Shown: one piece after another, positions 8,189-15,685 of the stretch
How positions within the stretch are numbered: the first letter of the stretch is position 1
How the letters are laid out: every line of letters begins with the position of its first letter
NCBI GenBank assembly: GCA_034432655.1
Contig: DAOUBP010000066.1
Coordinates: 1-49,194, forward strand
DNA: 49,194 bases
Source: DAOUBP01 sp034432655
Lineage (GTDB): Bacteria > Chloroflexota > Anaerolineae > CG2-30-64-16
Reading direction: 5' to 3'
Position numbers and translations under genes: made by a program
The notes under the pieces: generated by a model
Seen by the model: only the letters and a program-made list of their open reading frames with translations
What the model was told of the DNA's origin: nothing
Database searches by the model: none

Positions 8189-8254
8189 GTTATCCCGACC
8201 GACGTGACAAGGTTCCACGACCATCAGTATCACTCCAAGGAGGCACTTTCTAAA

Positions 8255-8461
8255 ATGGAGAGCACGGGCATTGTCAAGTGGTTTAGCCGGAGCAAGGGCT
8301 ATGGTTTCATCTCGCCGGATGGCGGGGAGAAGGACGTCTTCGTCCACTACTCCAACATCCAGGGCGAAGGGTTCCGCAATCTGGAGGCAGGTGAGCGGGT
8401 GAGTTTTGTCATCGAGGACACCCCGAAGGGGCCTCAAGCCGTGAACGTAACTCCTCTATAA
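8255..8461 (+). CDS. csp: Cold-shock protein (CspA family)
   Basis: A 68-residue single cold-shock domain that binds single-stranded RNA and DNA. RNP1 is seen as KGYGFI (residues 14-19) and RNP2 as VFVHYS (residues 28-33). The N-terminal TGIVKWF is typical of the family. The ATG at 8255 is chosen for family length and is preceded by AAGGAGG at 8237-8243, a rather long 11-base spacing. The long leader with an internal terminator suggests control by RNA structure, as in other csp genes. The gene is followed by its own terminator and is therefore monocistronic. Confidence 0.95.
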   Translation: MESTGIVKWFSRSKGYGFISPDGGEKDVFVHYSNIQGEGFRNLEAGERVSFVIEDTPKGPQAVNVTPL

Positions 8462-8486
8462 TCGGGACAGACGCTTCACAACCCAC

Positions 8487-8521
8487 CAGCCCCCGGCACA
8501 CAGGTCGGGGGCTGCTTATTT
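8487..8521 (+). terminator. Rho-independent terminator after csp
   Basis: The stem CAGCCCCCG (8487-8495) pairs with CGGGGGCTG (8506-8514), with a 10-base loop followed by CTTATTT. Confidence 0.88.
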
Positions 8522-8548
8522 AAAGCAAAGTCATGTAGCGCGAATCAC

Positions 8549-8577
8549 TTGTCAAGCCCCTGCTTCCGGTGTAGAAT
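8549..8577 (+). promoter_or_regulatory. Sigma-70 promoter for the GNAT-R3H-tmk-darA operon
   Basis: TTGTCA (8549-8554) and TAGAAT (8572-8577) are spaced by 17 bases. Its position means that an upstream TTG-initiated reading frame beginning inside it is not the real start. Confidence 0.75.
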
Positions 8578-8698
8578 AGCATCAAGACTCGGGTTATTTG
8601 CGCGTGTGGTCCTGGATAGGTTCCAGAAAATCGGTCGTGACAACCGCCGAGAGTTCACAGCGCGTCTTGCACATGGTTGCCTGAGTGCGGGAGCTGGT

Positions 8699-9733
8699 GT
8701 GGCGCCGATCCGTCCGTTTGGCCTCAGCGATATCTGGCTGGTGCGCAGATTGCAGCGCAGCGGGGTGACGCTGGCCATCGAACATGCGCTGACTCATCCG
8801 CATCAGCCGCTGTGGACTGCGTTGACGGCTCCCTGGCCGTGGGCGGGCATCGGCGTTGCTACTTTCGTGTTGGACGAACGGCTAGACGGCCAGCGCCTGG
8901 CCGGCTTTGTCCAGATGATGAAACGACCTGCCCGGCCGGAGGCCGATCTGTTGCACATTGCGCCGGCCGTTTCGGTGGCAGAAGCCGGCTATCCGGCGGC
9001 CGAACAGGCCTGGCAGCAGTTGCTTAACCACTGCGCTTTGGCGGCGTCGGGCCACGGGCTGCAACGCATCTTTGCCAGCACGCCCATTGATTGCCCTGAG
9101 CAGACGAGCCTTAAGGCTGCCGGGTTCAGCCTTTACACGCGGGAAACCATCTACCGCCTGGAGGCGGCAGCTGCAGGGGACGGGCCGGCGCTCGGCTTTC
9201 GCGAGCAGCGCCCACAGGATAGCTGGGCCCTGCAGCGTCTCTACGTGCGCAGCACGCCCAAGCTGGTGCAACAGGCAGAAGGCGCGGCCAGCGGCGAGGT
9301 GGGATCGCCCATGCTGTCGTGGTGGGAACCGGGCAGCTGGCGCGGGCTGGTGTGGGAACCGGCGGGAGAGGTGCGCGGCGCCGTCCAGGTGCACGTGGGC
9401 CGCACCGGCCACTGGCTGCGCATCTGGGGCGCCAACGAGCTGGCGCCGCGTGAGCTGCGCGCGTTGATCGCCCAGGGCCTGGCGCATCTGGCGACTGTCA
9501 GCCGTTTGCGGCGTTCGTTGCCCGTCTATGTGACGGTGCGGGATTACGAGATTGGCCTGTCCGGAGCATTGATCGGGTTCGGTTTTGCGCCATTTATGGA
9601 CCGGGCCCGTTTTGTAAGACATACCCTGGCAACTGCACGCGCACCACAACTCGTGCCGTTGGTCGTGCGCGAGGTGCGCCAGGAAATGCCGGTGCGCATG
9701 CGCGCACAAAGTTCAGACATATATGAAGGATAG
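8699..9733 (+). CDS. GNAT-like acyltransferase-fold protein
   Basis: A 344-residue protein of uncertain function. The middle part (LLNHCALAASGHGLQRIFAS, then TP..CPEQTSLKAAGFSLYTRETIYRL) has the look of a GNAT acetyltransferase helix-strand-helix with the typical Q..L...GF ending. A second, similar half (LRALIAQGLAHLATVSRLRRSLPVYVTVRDYE...ALIGFGFAPF) suggests a tandem GNAT fold. The GTG at 8699 is chosen because GGGAG lies about 6-9 bases before it and because the promoter at 8549-8577 excludes a longer start. It overlaps the next gene's possible ATG at 9723, so it is the first gene of the R3H-tmk-darA operon. Substrate unknown. Confidence 0.6.
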   Translation: MAPIRPFGLSDIWLVRRLQRSGVTLAIEHALTHPHQPLWTALTAPWPWAGIGVATFVLDERLDGQRLAGFVQMMKRPARPEADLLHIAPAVSVAEAGYPAAEQAWQQLLNHCALAASGHGLQRIFASTPIDCPEQTSLKAAGFSLYTRETIYRLEAAAAGDGPALGFREQRPQDSWALQRLYVRSTPKLVQQAEGAASGEVGSPMLSWWEPGSWRGLVWEPAGEVRGAVQVHVGRTGHWLRIWGANELAPRELRALIAQGLAHLATVSRLRRSLPVYVTVRDYEIGLSGALIGFGFAPFMDRARFVRHTLATARAPQLVPLVVREVRQEMPVRMRAQSSDIYEG

Positions 9734-9746
9734 AACAGAAGTCAGC

Positions 9747-11348
9747 ATGCAACAGCGTAGAATCACGGATGACCTGGACGCCCTCTTGCAGGTGTTACCG
9801 GCGCCCATCGAGCAGGCGGTACGCGCTGCCAATCAGGGCGAAGACCTGCTGGAGATCATCATGGATCTGGGCCGTCTGCCGGAGGCGCGTTTTGTGGATC
9901 ACGAGGTGGTGCTGAGCCAGAAAGAGGTGACCGAAGATGATCTGCAGTACGTCATCTCGCGCATCGGGCAATTCACCGGCGATAACCGCGCGGGCATCGA
10001 ACGCACACTGCATCGCATCTCGTGCATCCGCAACCGCCAGGGCCGGGTGATCGGCCTTACCTGTCGCGTGGGCCGCGCCGTGTACGGCGTCATTGACATC
10101 ATCGAGGACATCGTTCAGTCGGGGCAGAGCATCCTCTTGCTGGGCCGGCCCGGCGTGGGGAAGACCACCCTGTTGCGTGAAGCCGCGCGCATCTTGAGCG
10201 AAAAGAAGCGGGTGATCGTGGTGGACACCTCCAACGAAATCGGGGGTGATGGCGACATCCCGCATCCGGCAATCGGCCGGGCGCGACGGATGCAGGTGGC
10301 CTCGCCGGAGCTGCAACATGAGGTGATGATCGAGGCGGTGGAGAATCACATGCCGGAAGTGATCGTCATTGACGAGATCGGCCGGGAACAGGAGGCTGCG
10401 GCCGCGCGCACCATCGCCGAGCGCGGCGTGCAGTTGGTTGGCACCGCCCACGGCAATACGTTGGAGAACCTTCTGGTTAACCCGACCCTTTCCGACCTGG
10501 TAGGCGGTATCGAAAGCGTGACGCTGAGCGATGAGGAGGCCCGCCGCCGCGGCACGCAGAAAGCGGTGTTAGAGCGTCGCGCGCCGCCCACCTTCGACGT
10601 GCTGATCGAGATCCAGGACCGCCAGCGGATGGCCGTGCATCACAACGTCGCCGCGGCCGTGGACGCGATCTTGCGCGGCCGGCCGTTGCAACCGGAGATC
10701 CGCGCGCGCGATGCCAGCGGCCAGATACGCATCGAGAAGCCGCCGGCGCCACCGCCGGAACCGCGGGCCGTCATGCCGGCCATGGGACGTCTGCCCTTTG
10801 AAAAGCACGGCAACGGCCGCCACGTGGAGCCCCAGCCGGCGACCGCCGAGGAAGGGCAAACCGCTGTTCAACCGGCGCGGGCGACGCCCCAGCCTTTGCG
10901 GGTGTATCCCTACGGCATCGGCCGCAGCCGGTTGGTGCAGGCCGCCCAAAACCTGGGTGTCACCATCACCATTGTAGAGGCCCTTGACCAGGCCAATGCC
11001 GTGGTGACACTGAAAAACTATTACCGCAAGCACCCACAGCCCATCGCAGACGCTGAACGCCGGCGCATCCCGGTGTACGTGCTCAGGGCCAACACCATCA
11101 ATCAGATGGAGGCCTGTTTGGGTGATATCTTCGGGCTGCCGGTGGAGATCGAGGACCCTGTCCAGCGCGCCTTGATCGAAACCGAGGAGGCCATTAAGCG
11201 GGTGCTGGCGGGCTCGCCGTCGGCCGAGCTGCGGCCGGCCTCGGCCGAGATCCGGCGGATGCAACACGAGATGGCGCGCGCCGCGAACCTGGTTTCGCAT
11301 AGCTACGGTAACGAGCCGCGGCGTCGCGTGCGCATCTTCCCCGCCTAA
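9747..11348 (+). CDS. R3H-domain AAA ATPase (Ycf45/SpoIIIAA-like)
   Basis: A 533-residue protein with a helical N-terminal part, a P-loop ATPase core (GRPGVGKTTLLREAA at about residues 132-146, Walker B VIVIDEIGREQE), a proline-rich linker (about residues 330-375) and a C-terminal R3H single-strand nucleic acid binding domain ending about residue 515. The same arrangement is found in cyanobacterial/chloroplast Ycf45 and in many Chloroflexota; the ATPase core resembles SpoIIIAA and secretion ATPases. Function is not established; nucleic-acid binding coupled to ATP hydrolysis is inferred. An ATG at 9723 is an alternative start; neither has a strong ribosome site. It lies directly before tmk. 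Confidence 0.85.
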   Translation: MQQRRITDDLDALLQVLPAPIEQAVRAANQGEDLLEIIMDLGRLPEARFVDHEVVLSQKEVTEDDLQYVISRIGQFTGDNRAGIERTLHRISCIRNRQGRVIGLTCRVGRAVYGVIDIIEDIVQSGQSILLLGRPGVGKTTLLREAARILSEKKRVIVVDTSNEIGGDGDIPHPAIGRARRMQVASPELQHEVMIEAVENHMPEVIVIDEIGREQEAAAARTIAERGVQLVGTAHGNTLENLLVNPTLSDLVGGIESVTLSDEEARRRGTQKAVLERRAPPTFDVLIEIQDRQRMAVHHNVAAAVDAILRGRPLQPEIRARDASGQIRIEKPPAPPPEPRAVMPAMGRLPFEKHGNGRHVEPQPATAEEGQTAVQPARATPQPLRVYPYGIGRSRLVQAAQNLGVTITIVEALDQANAVVTLKNYYRKHPQPIADAERRRIPVYVLRANTINQMEACLGDIFGLPVEIEDPVQRALIETEEAIKRVLAGSPSAELRPASAEIRRMQHEMARAANLVSHSYGNEPRRRVRIFPA

Positions 11349-11372
11349 GGTGCAACAGAGGCAAGGGCCGGC

Positions 11373-12041
11373 ATGGCGAGAACCGGTGTGTTCATCACGT
11401 TTGAGGGGCCAGAAGGCGGCGGCAAGACCACGCAGATCAAACTGTTGGCAGCCTGGTTGCGGGATCAAGGCTATGATGTGTTGCTGACGCGCGAGCCGGG
11501 GGGCACGCGCATCGGCGATGCGGTGCGAGCCATCCTTCTGAACCCGGAACACACCGAGATGCGTCCCCAGACGGAGATCCTGCTGTTCTCTGCTGCGCGA
11601 GCACAACTGGTGGGAGAGAGCATCCGTCCGCAGCTGGAGCGCGGCGGGATTGTGCTGTGTGACCGTTTTGCCGATTCCACGTTGGCCTATCAAGGTTACG
11701 GCCGCCAGCTGGATCTGGCCGTCCTGCGCGCGATCACGGCCTTTGCCACCGGCGGCCTGAGCCCTGACCTGACCATCTGTCCCGACCTGCCGGTGGCAGA
11801 GGGGTTGCGGCGAAAGCGGGGCGGGGATGCAGCCGAATGGAACCGCATGGAACGGGAACAGCAGGCGTTTCACCAACGGGTGCGGGAAGGTTTCCTGGCG
11901 CTGGCCGCTGCCGAGCCGGACCGCTGGCTGGTGGTGGACGCGCTGCAGCCGATAGAGAAGATTCAGACAATCATCCGCCAACGAGTGGCCCGGCTCCTGG
12001 CCGACCGTACATGCCATCTTTCCGGGGAGGAGGACTCATGA
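11373..12041 (+). CDS. tmk: Thymidylate kinase
   Basis: A 222-residue kinase that converts dTMP to dTDP. It shows the P-loop FEGPEGGGKTT (residues 10-20), the TREPGGT motif that binds substrate (about residues 39-45), and DRFADSTLAYQG in place of the usual DRY/DRF segment. The LID segment RRKRGGDAAEWNRME follows. Length is typical. Its stop overlaps the next start as ATGA (12038-12041), pairing it with the DarA-type receptor, the same order as tmk-darA in Bacillus. Confidence 0.96.
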   Translation: MARTGVFITFEGPEGGGKTTQIKLLAAWLRDQGYDVLLTREPGGTRIGDAVRAILLNPEHTEMRPQTEILLFSAARAQLVGESIRPQLERGGIVLCDRFADSTLAYQGYGRQLDLAVLRAITAFATGGLSPDLTICPDLPVAEGLRRKRGGDAAEWNRMEREQQAFHQRVREGFLALAAAEPDRWLVVDALQPIEKIQTIIRQRVARLLADRTCHLSGEEDS

Positions 12042-12364
12042 AGCTGATCATGGCCATCGTAAGCAGCGATGATGCGCGAGAGGTGCTGGAGCGCCTGACC
12101 AAAGCCGGCTATCGGGCGACGGTGATCAGCACCACAGGCGGTTTCTTGCGCGAGGGGAACACTACCATCTTTTTAGGGGTCGAGGATGCGCGGGTGGCTC
12201 AGGCCATCGAGATCGTGCGCACAGTCTGCCGCCGGCGCACGCAGTGGGTGTCGCCGCTGCCGACACTGGAAGGGCCCGGCCTGGAAATGGCCGAGCCCAT
12301 CGAGGTCAGCGTGGGGGGGGCCGTGATATTTGTGATGAATGTGGAGCAGTTTGTGCAGGCCTGA
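12038..12364 (+). CDS. darA: Cyclic-di-AMP receptor, DarA/PstA (PII-like) family
   Basis: A 108-residue PII-like protein. MKLIMAIVSSDDAREVLERL and GYRATVISTTGGFLREGNTT closely follow the B. subtilis DarA (YaaQ/PstA) pattern, including the TTGGFL-x-GNTT segment that forms the c-di-AMP pocket in trimers. The gene order tmk-darA is conserved in Firmicutes, and the ATGA overlap here means tight coupling. DarA targets are unknown. A GGGGAGGAGGA ribosome site lies just before the ATG within the end of tmk. Confidence 0.92.
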   Translation: MKLIMAIVSSDDAREVLERLTKAGYRATVISTTGGFLREGNTTIFLGVEDARVAQAIEIVRTVCRRRTQWVSPLPTLEGPGLEMAEPIEVSVGGAVIFVMNVEQFVQA

Positions 12365-12370
12365 GCGCGC

Positions 12371-12766
12371 TTACATCACACCGAAATCGTCACCGCCGAG
12401 GTCGCTGCTGAGCTCGGGCATCGCTTTTTCGATGGATTCGGGGTCTTCGCCGGCTTCCAGACGGCCGATCACCTCCTCGAATTCAGGGCCCAGGTCCTCG
12501 CCGGTCTCGTCGGCCATCTTGCGCATGAAGCGCGCCAGGGATTTGGGATCGTTTTCGTCAAGCCCGTCCAATGCACTGGGATCGGCCAGGTCCTCCAACC
12601 GGCTCTCTTCCGAGCGCAGGACCGCGACGCGGGAGATGAGCCGGGTCAGATGGTGACCGCCACAGCGCGGACAGACAGGGGACCGGGATTCGGCGTCGGC
12701 AAAAGAGCGCCACAACAAACTCACACGGCGTTGGCAATCGTGACACAGATACTCGTAGATCGGCAT
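12371..12766 (-). CDS. FmdB-family zinc-ribbon protein
   Basis: A 131-residue protein starting MPIYEYLCHDC, the FmdB/CxxC_CxxC regulatory-domain signature. A zinc ribbon is formed by C8-x2-C11 and C32-x2-C35. The remainder is acidic (ESRLEDLADP, GDDFGVM). Family members are small and of unclear role. The ATG at 12766 is preferred because GAGGTGGTT lies directly before it; a longer frame has no such site. It runs convergent to darA, 6 bases apart, and divergent from gmk. Confidence 0.85.
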   Translation of the reverse strand: MPIYEYLCHDCQRRVSLLWRSFADAESRSPVCPRCGGHHLTRLISRVAVLRSEESRLEDLADPSALDGLDENDPKSLARFMRKMADETGEDLGPEFEEVIGRLEAGEDPESIEKAMPELSSDLGGDDFGVM

Positions 12767-12824
12767 AACCACCTCAGAAGCACACATGGATATTTTCGGT
12801 ATCGTGCGGTATCCCGTGTCGGCG

Positions 12825-12853
12825 ATTATATCGTAAGTTGGGCGCTCTCACAA
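12825..12853 (-). promoter_or_regulatory. Sigma-70 promoter for the FmdB-type gene
   Basis: On the minus strand TTGTGA (12853-12848) and a perfect TATAAT (12830-12825) are 17 bases apart. The start codon lies about 59 bases downstream. The -35 end lies in a small inverted repeat, GGGCGCT/AGCGCCC (12840-12859). Confidence 0.8.
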
Positions 12854-12884
12854 GCGCCCGTTTCATCTTTCTGATGAGCAGTCC

Positions 12885-13556
12885 ATGAGCCACACATTTC
12901 CAGTTGTTGAAACTCCCGCCAGCCCGGCCGACCTGGCGCAGGCGTGGTATGCCACCCTGCACCAACCGCGGCCTTTGTTGGTGGTGATCTCCGGGCCGTC
13001 CGGGGTGGGCAAAGATGTGACGATCCAGCGGATGAAGGAACGCGGGTATCCCTGTCATTTCGTGATAACAGCCACGACCAGGCCCCCGCGCCCCGGGGAA
13101 GAGGACGGCGTTCACTATCATTTTATGAGCGAGCAGCAGTTCCTGGATTTGCAGGCGCGCGGGGAGCTGTTGGAACACGCGCTGGTTTACGGCCAGTATA
13201 AGGGGATCCCCAAGGCCGGGGTGCGGGCCGCGCTGGCCAGCGGACAGGACGTGGTGCTGCGCGTGGATGTGCAAGGCGCGGCCACCGTGCGCAGCCTGGT
13301 GCCCCAGGCCGTGACGATCTTCTTGACCGCCGAATCGGAGGAGGCGTTGGTCGAGCGCCTGCGACGACGGCGCACCGAAGATGAGGCGCAGCTCCGACAA
13401 CGCATTGAAACGGCGCGCGCTGAGCTGATGCGAGCAACGGAATTCAAATATCGCATAGTCAACCGGGAATGCGCGCTGGATGACACGGTGGATCAGGTGA
13501 TTGCTATTATGATCGCCGAAAAAGCACGCATTGACTGGCAACCGGTGACGCTATGA
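12885..13556 (+). CDS. gmk: Guanylate kinase
   Basis: A 223-residue kinase converting GMP to GDP. It has the P-loop SGPSGVGKD (residues 36-44), the guanine-binding TTRPPRPGEEDGVHYHF segment and the LID arginines LRRRRTEDEAQLRQRI. About 28 residues precede the usual start, which is longer than E. coli Gmk. It overlaps the next ATG by four bases (13553-13556), so it is coupled to the rhomboid gene. No strong ribosome site is seen. Confidence 0.95.
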   Translation: MSHTFPVVETPASPADLAQAWYATLHQPRPLLVVISGPSGVGKDVTIQRMKERGYPCHFVITATTRPPRPGEEDGVHYHFMSEQQFLDLQARGELLEHALVYGQYKGIPKAGVRAALASGQDVVLRVDVQGAATVRSLVPQAVTIFLTAESEEALVERLRRRRTEDEAQLRQRIETARAELMRATEFKYRIVNRECALDDTVDQVIAIMIAEKARIDWQPVTL

Positions 13557-14701
13557 TGGCCGGTTTTGCAAGCCGTTATCCGCCGCCGGTGCGCGGCACG
13601 ATCTCGGGCCGGTTGCCGCTTGCGCAACCGCGGGCCACTTATGGCCTGTTGATCGCGATCGGGATCGCTTTTGTGATACAGCTGTTGGCCGGTGGTTCGA
13701 CCAGCACCCGGGCGCTGGTTGCGGTCGGTGCGCAGGTTAACTCGCTGGTGGCCTCCGGCGAGGTGTGGCGGCTGCTGACTGCGATGTTCCTGCACATCGG
13801 CCTGCAACACATTGCGTTCAACGCCTGGGCGCTCTTCAGTCTGGGCCGCGACGTCGAGGCGTTTTTCGGCTCCATTCGGTTCGTGATTCTGTATTTCGTC
13901 GCAGGGCTGGCCGGCAATGTAGTGTATTATCTGTGGGGGCCGGATATCCTGTCGGCCGGCGCATCTGGCGCAGTCTTCGGCATGGTCGGCAGCCAGGCCG
14001 CGTTCTTCTTGCTGAACCGCGAGCTCTTTGGCAGTTTCGGCCGGGAGCGCCTGGTTAACCTGGCCGTCTTGATCGGGATCAACCTGGTCTTCGGGTTCAC
14101 GGTGCCGGGCATCAACAACCTGGCCCATCTGGGCGGCCTGGTCAGCGGCTTCCTGTTGGGTTTGGCCCTTTCTCCGCGCTACCAGGTGGTGCACGTGGTG
14201 TTGGAGGGCACCGCCGAAAATCCGGGGCCGATCGTAGCCCGCGCGATGTTAGACCGCCGCTCCCGGCCGCTGAGCGCTCTGGCGGTAGTGATCGCCATCG
14301 CGCTACTGGTGGGCGGGGTGTGGCTGGGCAACCAGCGCTGGGCGCGCGACGCGGATGTGTTGCGCCAACAGGCTGCTGTCGCGTACGAGGCCGGCGATTT
14401 CGCGACCGCCCAGCAATTACTGGAGGAAGTGCTGCAAGCCGGCCAACCGGACGGCTTCGACTTTTTCAACCTGGGGCTGATTTACCTGCGCCAGGAGAAG
14501 ATCGGTCAGGGCATCACTGCGTTGGAAAGTGCGCTGGAAAGGCTGCCGGATGAGCCCGACGTATGGTTTGCACTGGGCGCAGCCTACGCGCAAGCCGGTC
14601 GCAATGCTGAGGCCCGCTCGCTGTTACTACGTTATCTGGACCAGGAACCGACGGGGGAACGGGCAACCGTCGCACGTCGCATCCTCAGCAGCTTGCCGTA
14701 A
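13553..14701 (+). CDS. Rhomboid intramembrane serine protease with C-terminal TPRs
   Basis: A 382-residue membrane protein. Six or so transmembrane segments span residues 28-210, with the catalytic serine in GASGAVFG (S138) and the catalytic histidine in NNLAHLGGL (H192); the HIGLQHIAFN helix matches the family. A seventh hydrophobic segment at about residues 240-260 precedes tetratricopeptide-type repeats to the C-terminus (ALESALERLPDEPDVWFALGAAYAQAG cut here as a TPR unit), probably for protein contacts. It is coupled to gmk by ATGA overlap. The substrate is unknown. Confidence 0.93.
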   Translation: MMAGFASRYPPPVRGTISGRLPLAQPRATYGLLIAIGIAFVIQLLAGGSTSTRALVAVGAQVNSLVASGEVWRLLTAMFLHIGLQHIAFNAWALFSLGRDVEAFFGSIRFVILYFVAGLAGNVVYYLWGPDILSAGASGAVFGMVGSQAAFFLLNRELFGSFGRERLVNLAVLIGINLVFGFTVPGINNLAHLGGLVSGFLLGLALSPRYQVVHVVLEGTAENPGPIVARAMLDRRSRPLSALAVVIAIALLVGGVWLGNQRWARDADVLRQQAAVAYEAGDFATAQQLLEEVLQAGQPDGFDFFNLGLIYLRQEKIGQGITALESALERLPDEPDVWFALGAAYAQAGRNAEARSLLLRYLDQEPTGERATVARRILSSLP

Positions 14702-14794
14702 ACACCGCCAGCGCATGCACCGTGGCAGAAATGCCACCGGATGAATTCAGCGTCTGGTAGAAGGAATCAAGCGCAATACTCTGGGAGGTGCCGT

Positions 14795-15661
14795 ATGTCT
14801 GCAGCTTCCGTGTCAACCTCGGCCGTCCGGCCTTCGGCCATTGCCGGCACATGGTATCCGGGCAGCGCGCCGGTTTTGCGCCGCACCGTCGAGGGATATC
14901 TCGACGCCGTGGTCCCCCAGTCGCTGCCGGGGCCGGTGGTCGCGTTGGTAGCACCGCATGCGGGTTACGCTTACTCCGGCGCCACTGCGGCCCATGCCTA
15001 CGCTCAGGTGCGCGGGGCGGCTTTCTCACGTGTGATACTCTTCGGGCCGCTCCATCGGCCGATTTGGGGCAGCCGTCTGGGCGCGTTTATGGTGCCTGTC
15101 GAGGCCGCGTATCGCACGCCGTTGGGGGATGTGGCGATTGACCGGGCTTACATCCAAAGGCTGGCAGAGCGCGTCAACTTGACCCCGGTGCGCGGGGATC
15201 AGGAGCACTCGCTGGAGATCGAGCTGCCGTTCCTGCAGGTCGCCCTGGGATCGTTCCAGTTGGTGCCCATCATGTTCGGCGAGCACATCGCCGATCCGGG
15301 CGTTCCGGCGCGGCTGGATGGCCTGGCTGCGGCGCTGGCTGCCCTGTGGGATGAACATACGCTGATCGTCATCAGCACCGACCTGACCCATCTGGAAAAC
15401 TATGCTGAGGTGGTGCGGATTGACCGTAAGCTGGTGGACCTGATGGCTGCGTTCGACGTGGATGGCCTGGCGGGGGCGTTGGCCGCCGAGGAAGTGCAAG
15501 CCTGTGGGGCCACCGGCCTGATCGCCGGCTTGCGGACTGCGCAGAAAGTGGGCGCCAGAGGGGCACGGGTGCTGAAATACACGACCTCGGGCGATGTCAC
15601 AGGGGATAAGCGGCCCGGTGTCTACACGGTAGGCTATCTGGCGGCCGTAGTCTATCGCTAG
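14795..15661 (+). CDS. amrB: MEMO-family protein (AmmeMemoRadiSam system protein B)
   Basis: A 288-residue MEMO-like protein. RPSAIAGTWYPG near the N-terminus, APHAGYAYSG (about residues 55-64), EHSLEIELPFLQ and TDLTH are conserved in the family; the histidines resemble the metal site of LigB-type dioxygenases. In the AmmeMemoRadiSam module this protein works with an AMMECR1 protein and a radical SAM enzyme in an unknown modification; neither partner is adjacent here. The start at 14795 is chosen because GGGAGGTG lies 6 bases upstream; longer frames lack a ribosome site. It is followed after 24 bases by priA. Confidence 0.88.
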   Translation: MSAASVSTSAVRPSAIAGTWYPGSAPVLRRTVEGYLDAVVPQSLPGPVVALVAPHAGYAYSGATAAHAYAQVRGAAFSRVILFGPLHRPIWGSRLGAFMVPVEAAYRTPLGDVAIDRAYIQRLAERVNLTPVRGDQEHSLEIELPFLQVALGSFQLVPIMFGEHIADPGVPARLDGLAAALAALWDEHTLIVISTDLTHLENYAEVVRIDRKLVDLMAAFDVDGLAGALAAEEVQACGATGLIAGLRTAQKVGARGARVLKYTTSGDVTGDKRPGVYTVGYLAAVVYR

Positions 15662-15685
15662 AGCCGACCTGGACGGCCTTCTTGC

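Noticed and set aside
8549..8698. A longer start (TTG at 8549) for the GNAT-like gene
   Set aside because: It would begin within the -35 box of a good promoter (8549-8577) and has no ribosome site.
12840..12859. A terminator before gmk (GGGCGCT/AGCGCCC)
   Set aside because: It overlaps the -35 of the divergent promoter, follows no plus-strand gene and has only a broken T-tract.
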